The translations under genes were made by a program, and so were the position numbers. A DNA stretch of 64,000 nt from Vanilla planifolia (taxonomy: Eukaryota; Streptophyta; Magnoliopsida; Asparagales; Orchidaceae), in contig CM043875.1 of the NCBI GenBank assembly GCA_023846275.1, positions 1,485,569 to 1,549,568 of the forward strand, read 5' to 3'. Below the pieces are notes generated by a model, which saw only the letters and a list, made by a program, of their open reading frames with translations, had not been told where the DNA came from and did not search any database. Positions within the stretch are counted from its first letter, which is position 1. The number at the start of each line of letters is the position of its first letter. Below are positions 59,916 through 64,000 of the stretch, in pieces.

Positions 59916-62900
59916 GTACCTGACATGGAAAAGATAGTCCTAACATTGCTGTGTTTATACTCTGCTATCCGTGGTTTAAAACTATGAAACATCTTGATAT
60001 CTAACTAGTTTTGTGCATTGACCTTTGTGAAGTGGTAATCTTGTATATAAGTTATGTTTTTTGTGATTATGTGTTTCCTCTTTTGAATTAATTTTTGAGG
60101 TTGTAGTGGTAAAAAAACTTATTTCATAGGCAATCTGTGTTTTCTATTCATAAATTGAGGTCAATTGTTTCTACTTACATGTTACTCCTTCAGCATTTTG
60201 TTCTGAGATTATAGTTTTTATCAAATTGTATTTTATAATAATTGAAGGTGTTGAGATTTTTCTTATATTTTAGTAGTTTGACATAGTTTTCTTTTTCATC
60301 TTTTAATTGATGGAAGCAAAGTTAAATTTAAAGTTAGGGATCTAAGAAATTTATTATGGAAAACTTTGATTAATGTTGCCTCTCTTTACCCATTTGAAAG
60401 AATATTTTTTTGTTTGTCATGAGAAGGTAACCATTTACTTGAAACCCATCTCAGATGATATTTATCAATTATGTTTCTATTTTTTCTATGTTTTGTTTAT
60501 AGAAATCAAGGTTGAATTTGAATTTAATCCCTTTCCAAGAATATTTTTTTCAGCTCAAAATTCCATCTCATCCTTTCCGCGTGCACTAATTATCAAAGCA
60601 CGTTAAGATTTGCATATACAACGAAATTGATGATTTAGGTTAGGACTCTCATCATCTAGTGGGAATCTTCTAAAGCCAATGAAACATAATTGAACGGGAC
60701 CTATGCAATGGTAGAAGTTGTTTCATGCAAAGTATGTTGGTGTGATATAGTCAATGAAATAACATTCTACTAAATATACTATGCTTCCAAATAAATAAAT
60801 CGAAAGACTAAACCTTTTTCTTGGATACCATTCATGAAAGAGCTACTATGTATTGGAATACCTTTTTTATAAATATTTAATAATTTTTAGAACTAGATAG
60901 GTTGAATTGGGCCTATGAATTATTTCTAGGATTGATTGACTAGATAATACATGTTCTTAGTAACTGTTATTGTTTGAAAACAATCTTTTTCTAGTATAGG
61001 GATATCAAAAAAGTCTATTATCATGGCCCAAACAATATTGCTATGCAAAACTGTGGTGTGTAAATTCTTGAGGATAGAAGTAGCATGAAAGAGATGGTAC
61101 ATGATGGAGAATCATCTAGATTGTTGGAAGATCAAGTGGGTTTTCTAAACCTACAAATATAATTTCTTATGAATATGATGAGATAGAATGGGACAATAGC
61201 ACTTAATTTTGAAAATCATCAATAGATGGAGGATGGTCTATTTTGGGGAGAAGCATGAGCTACAATAGGCAAAGGCGATGAAGTTTTTTGTGAGTGAAGA
61301 TCACTACAACAATCTTGCTACTCTAAAACTTTTTAAGGTGAAGACTAAGATTAATGTATGAACATATACAGAGGTTGATACAGTGCTAGGATGCACAACT
61401 AAATAAGTTGGATATGTATTTCTCAATCTGTAGGAGTTTTAGCAAGTTGTCTTTCACAATGGCAAATCTAACTTGTGATGCATTAGTGTCATTAAATGGT
61501 TGTTTACATTCTATTGCTATATAGAATTATATTTGAAATAAGTGGAAGTAATTTCTATGAGAGAAGTGTTATCACATGGGCTATACAAGTAAGTTAAGAT
61601 GGAGGAAGTGGTATGAGTTTTAAAAGTAGGGCAAGCAACCGGGCATATGCTTTAGAGTTCTAGAGGTAGGTGAATCTTGAATAGAAGATTGGCTTGATGA
61701 AGTATTTAATGGGTCAACTTTTGTAAATTGTCATGTGGTTATTGATATGTACCATCACTAATATTGTTAGGAAATTGCATTTGTAGTTACTATTTGAGAA
61801 AAAGGACTAGGGAAGAGACAAAAAGCCAAAGGACAGTGGGTTCAAGAACATAAATAAGAAAAAGAAAGGATGAAGGTACTTCTAATTGTTTCCAGAAGGT
61901 TTTATTGTCATTGTCATTAGAAACCTATGCACACGAAGAGATATTGTCGAGAACTATATTCAGAGTTGAGGAAACGTAAGGGCAAGTATGATAGTGACAA
62001 GGAGAGGAAAGTTTTTACTATTGCTATAGTGAATCATACAGTCCATGAATAGTTGAAGTTGACCTTAGATTGTTATTATTGGCAATGACAGATCATAAGA
62101 AAAAGAGGGATGCAAAGGAAAGAATTGTAGTAGGAGTTATATTTTAAGATGGCTTATTTTTTGTTGGGGTATAGGCCAAGAAATTGGTGAATGGTGTTTT
62201 TGTTTTGGAATACCATAACAATTCAATTTTAGCAAGGTTAGCTGAAAATGTTGATTTGGTGATAATATCATATCTACACATCTATGCAAGATATGATGGA
62301 TTTATGATCTTTTAGATGCCAAGGTAAAGGCACAATATCTATTAATGTTTCTTATCACGTGAGACCATATGAGATGCTTTATGATGTGATGTTATTTAAT
62401 GCTTGTCAAATTTTACTTGTTACGCGGTACCTTTGAGAACATGATATTGTCTTTGGAGATATTAAAGGCCGAGGATTGTAACGAAGGGAAGACTTATCTA
62501 GTTACTGAGGATTGAGACGTGTCATCTATGAAAGTTCTACAAGCGACTCATGTAAGGATGTTCGTTTTGCAAGTTGGAGGTCATGCTTACATCAAGGAGT
62601 GTGATGGAGCTCGAATAGAAACAATTGGAGGATATCTACTTGGCCACACCGACTTTGGAGAAGGAGCCTGCAAAACTTTTGATAAAACACGAGACCATTA
62701 AAAGAGAAGGAGAATGTAAAAATGTTGTGGGCACTTGGGTCTTCCTTGAGCATGACTTAATTGGAGCAACTTCTTCAAAAGAGCTGCATGTGATCTAGAG
62801 ATCATATTTGATGTTTGTTTTTTTGGACTTAAGAGGTAATCTAGAGGGGTCTTGTAGTCCTAAGGACTAGTTTTGATACTAGGTGACTTGTTGTCTTGAT

Positions 62901-64000
62901 TGGAATGCTATAAGTGCTAGTGGAATTTATTGAGGATATGCTTCCTGGAGTGTTGAAAGTCTTTCTAAAGCTTTCAGGGAGGAAGGATGGTTTTCAAGGA
63001 TGACTTGAGGTGATTAAGACAAGGCTAAGGAGTGTTTCAAGGGTGGTTAAGACTATTGTTCACTTGAGCTAGCATCGATCATGCATTGTGAGCAATTTTA
63101 TGACTTGCAGTCACATTTTGATTAATTGTTAGCTTAGAAAGTTCTCAAAGATATATCGACTTTACATTATGCTTTGAATTATTGAATTTTGGGGTCAGTG
63201 GAGAAAGTTTTGCCCAATTTAGTGTAGCTATTCAATAGCTTTTTAGATAAGGATGGATTTGAAATTTGAATGGTACAAGAAGGATTTGGTTGTTATTTTA
63301 ATTTAAATGGCCAGTATTTAGGCTTGGTTTGTTTTTATTTCTATTTTGATTAGATTTGTTAATTTATCTCTCCTTTTTCCTACTATTGCAAGGGTTTTTA
63401 AATTGTAAAAATGTCTTTTAGGGGATGTATTGGTATTGATTAATTGAGCTTTGGAACCAAGAATATTGGGGATTTTTGTTTTAAGTGAGAGATATATGGG
63501 CCTTGAAGTCGTTGTCGAGGCTTTGAGGTTACTTTGGAAGTAGGTTGTGTTAAGGTTTTTCTTTCCTATAGTAGTATTGTAGTTTTCCTATGTATCTTGT
63601 TTTACTGATTTTTCCATTCTTTCCCTTTGATTTAGTTGTGCCATTCTTGATGTCTTATGTTGGTTTTAGATCATAAGTATTAAAACAGTAGATCCTTTTT
63701 GGAAGGTCTCTGTGAGTGGAATTTGTGATTGTTTATAATCCAGTTCAGTAATGGGAGAATTATCAATGATAGAAACAGCATGAGAAGGGTGATGGTTCAT
63801 AAAGGAGAATCATTCATATCATTGGAATAGCAAATGTTTTTTTCTAATCCAGCAATTATAGTTTCTCACGGAGATGTTGAGATAAGAGGAGATGATGACT
63901 TCTTTTTCTAAGATTGTTGGCCGATGTAGGATATTCTACCTTGGGAGAAGCAGGGTAGTAGCAGGATGTGAAGGACGTTGACCTTCGGCTGATGACAATG
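59916..64000 (+). other. ELMO gene intron 3 (incomplete)
   Basis: After donor CAG|GTACCT at 59916 no matching acceptor and exon were found before the window end. The first 700 bp look like ordinary intron, and the rest is occupied by repeat-like DNA. Confidence 0.6.
60610..63960 (+). mobile_element. Degenerate retroelement-like segment in ELMO intron 3
   Basis: The base composition changes to G-richer sequence with many broken frames on the + strand. Weak retroelement traces occur in a plausible order: a possible gag zinc-knuckle relic near 61915-61960 (KPMHTKRYCREL), then a protease-like relic near 62340-62390 (SYHVRPYEMLYDV, compare the copia SYHVCPHR type). The segments near 61074-61200 and 63769-63890 are related direct repeats. 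No LTR pair or primer binding site was identified, so family assignment is uncertain. Confidence 0.4.

Overview
The window is nuclear DNA of a flowering plant. The protein-coding genes are split by GT-AG introns, they belong to plant families, and AT-rich intergenic DNA full of decayed LTR retrotransposons lies between them. The strong GC richness of the ERF gene and of the first exon of the DUF630/DUF632 gene, set in very AT-rich flanks, is typical of monocots. A banana-type (Zingiberales) genome would fit, but that is an impression and not something shown here.

Five genes were found, all on the + strand. (1) 5162-5968: an intronless group IX ERF (AP2/ERF) transcription factor with a bZIP-site-rich promoter. 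(2) 23815-27887: a four-exon DUF630/DUF632 protein of 771 aa with an N-myristoylation-type start. (3) 35965-44546: a three-exon Mago nashi gene (152 aa, exon junction complex) whose last 66-nt coding exon lies beyond an intron of about 8 kb. (4) 46210-49164: a seven-exon VAP27-type vesicle-associated membrane protein (221 aa; MSP domain, coiled coil, tail anchor). (5) 56408 to beyond the right edge: the first three coding exons (87 codons) of a plant ELMO/CED-12-domain gene, with repeat-like DNA filling the end of the window inside intron 3. The five genes form no operon-like or pathway unit; each is an independent housekeeping or regulatory gene.

The rest is repeats. From 3.3 to 4.66 kb there is an AT-rich dispersed module that recurs near 52.6-53.2 kb. 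From 7.4 to 10.9 kb there is a diverged direct duplication with a 196-bp tandem duplication inside one copy. At 11.9-14.4 kb lies a minus-strand Ty3/gypsy pol relic whose reverse transcriptase has lost the YxDD region. At 16.1-20.5 kb lies a nearly full-length minus-strand Ty1/copia element with two LTRs, a tRNA-iMet primer binding site, gag, protease, integrase, RT and RNase H. It is inactivated largely by G-to-A changes (Trp codons to stop, protease DSGAS to DSEAS, integrase Asp to Asn). Mago intron 2 carries four nearly identical 316-bp tandem units, a diverged fifth unit, a MITE-like inverted-repeat element and a possible LTR relic. At 60.6-64.0 kb there is another degenerate retroelement-like segment.

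I found no convincing new biological system. The most interesting signals are the recently amplified 316-bp array inside the long Mago intron, two competing splice donors at Mago exon 1, the deamination-like decay of the copia element, the dispersed AT-rich module family, and the palindromic ACGT-element cluster upstream of the ERF gene.
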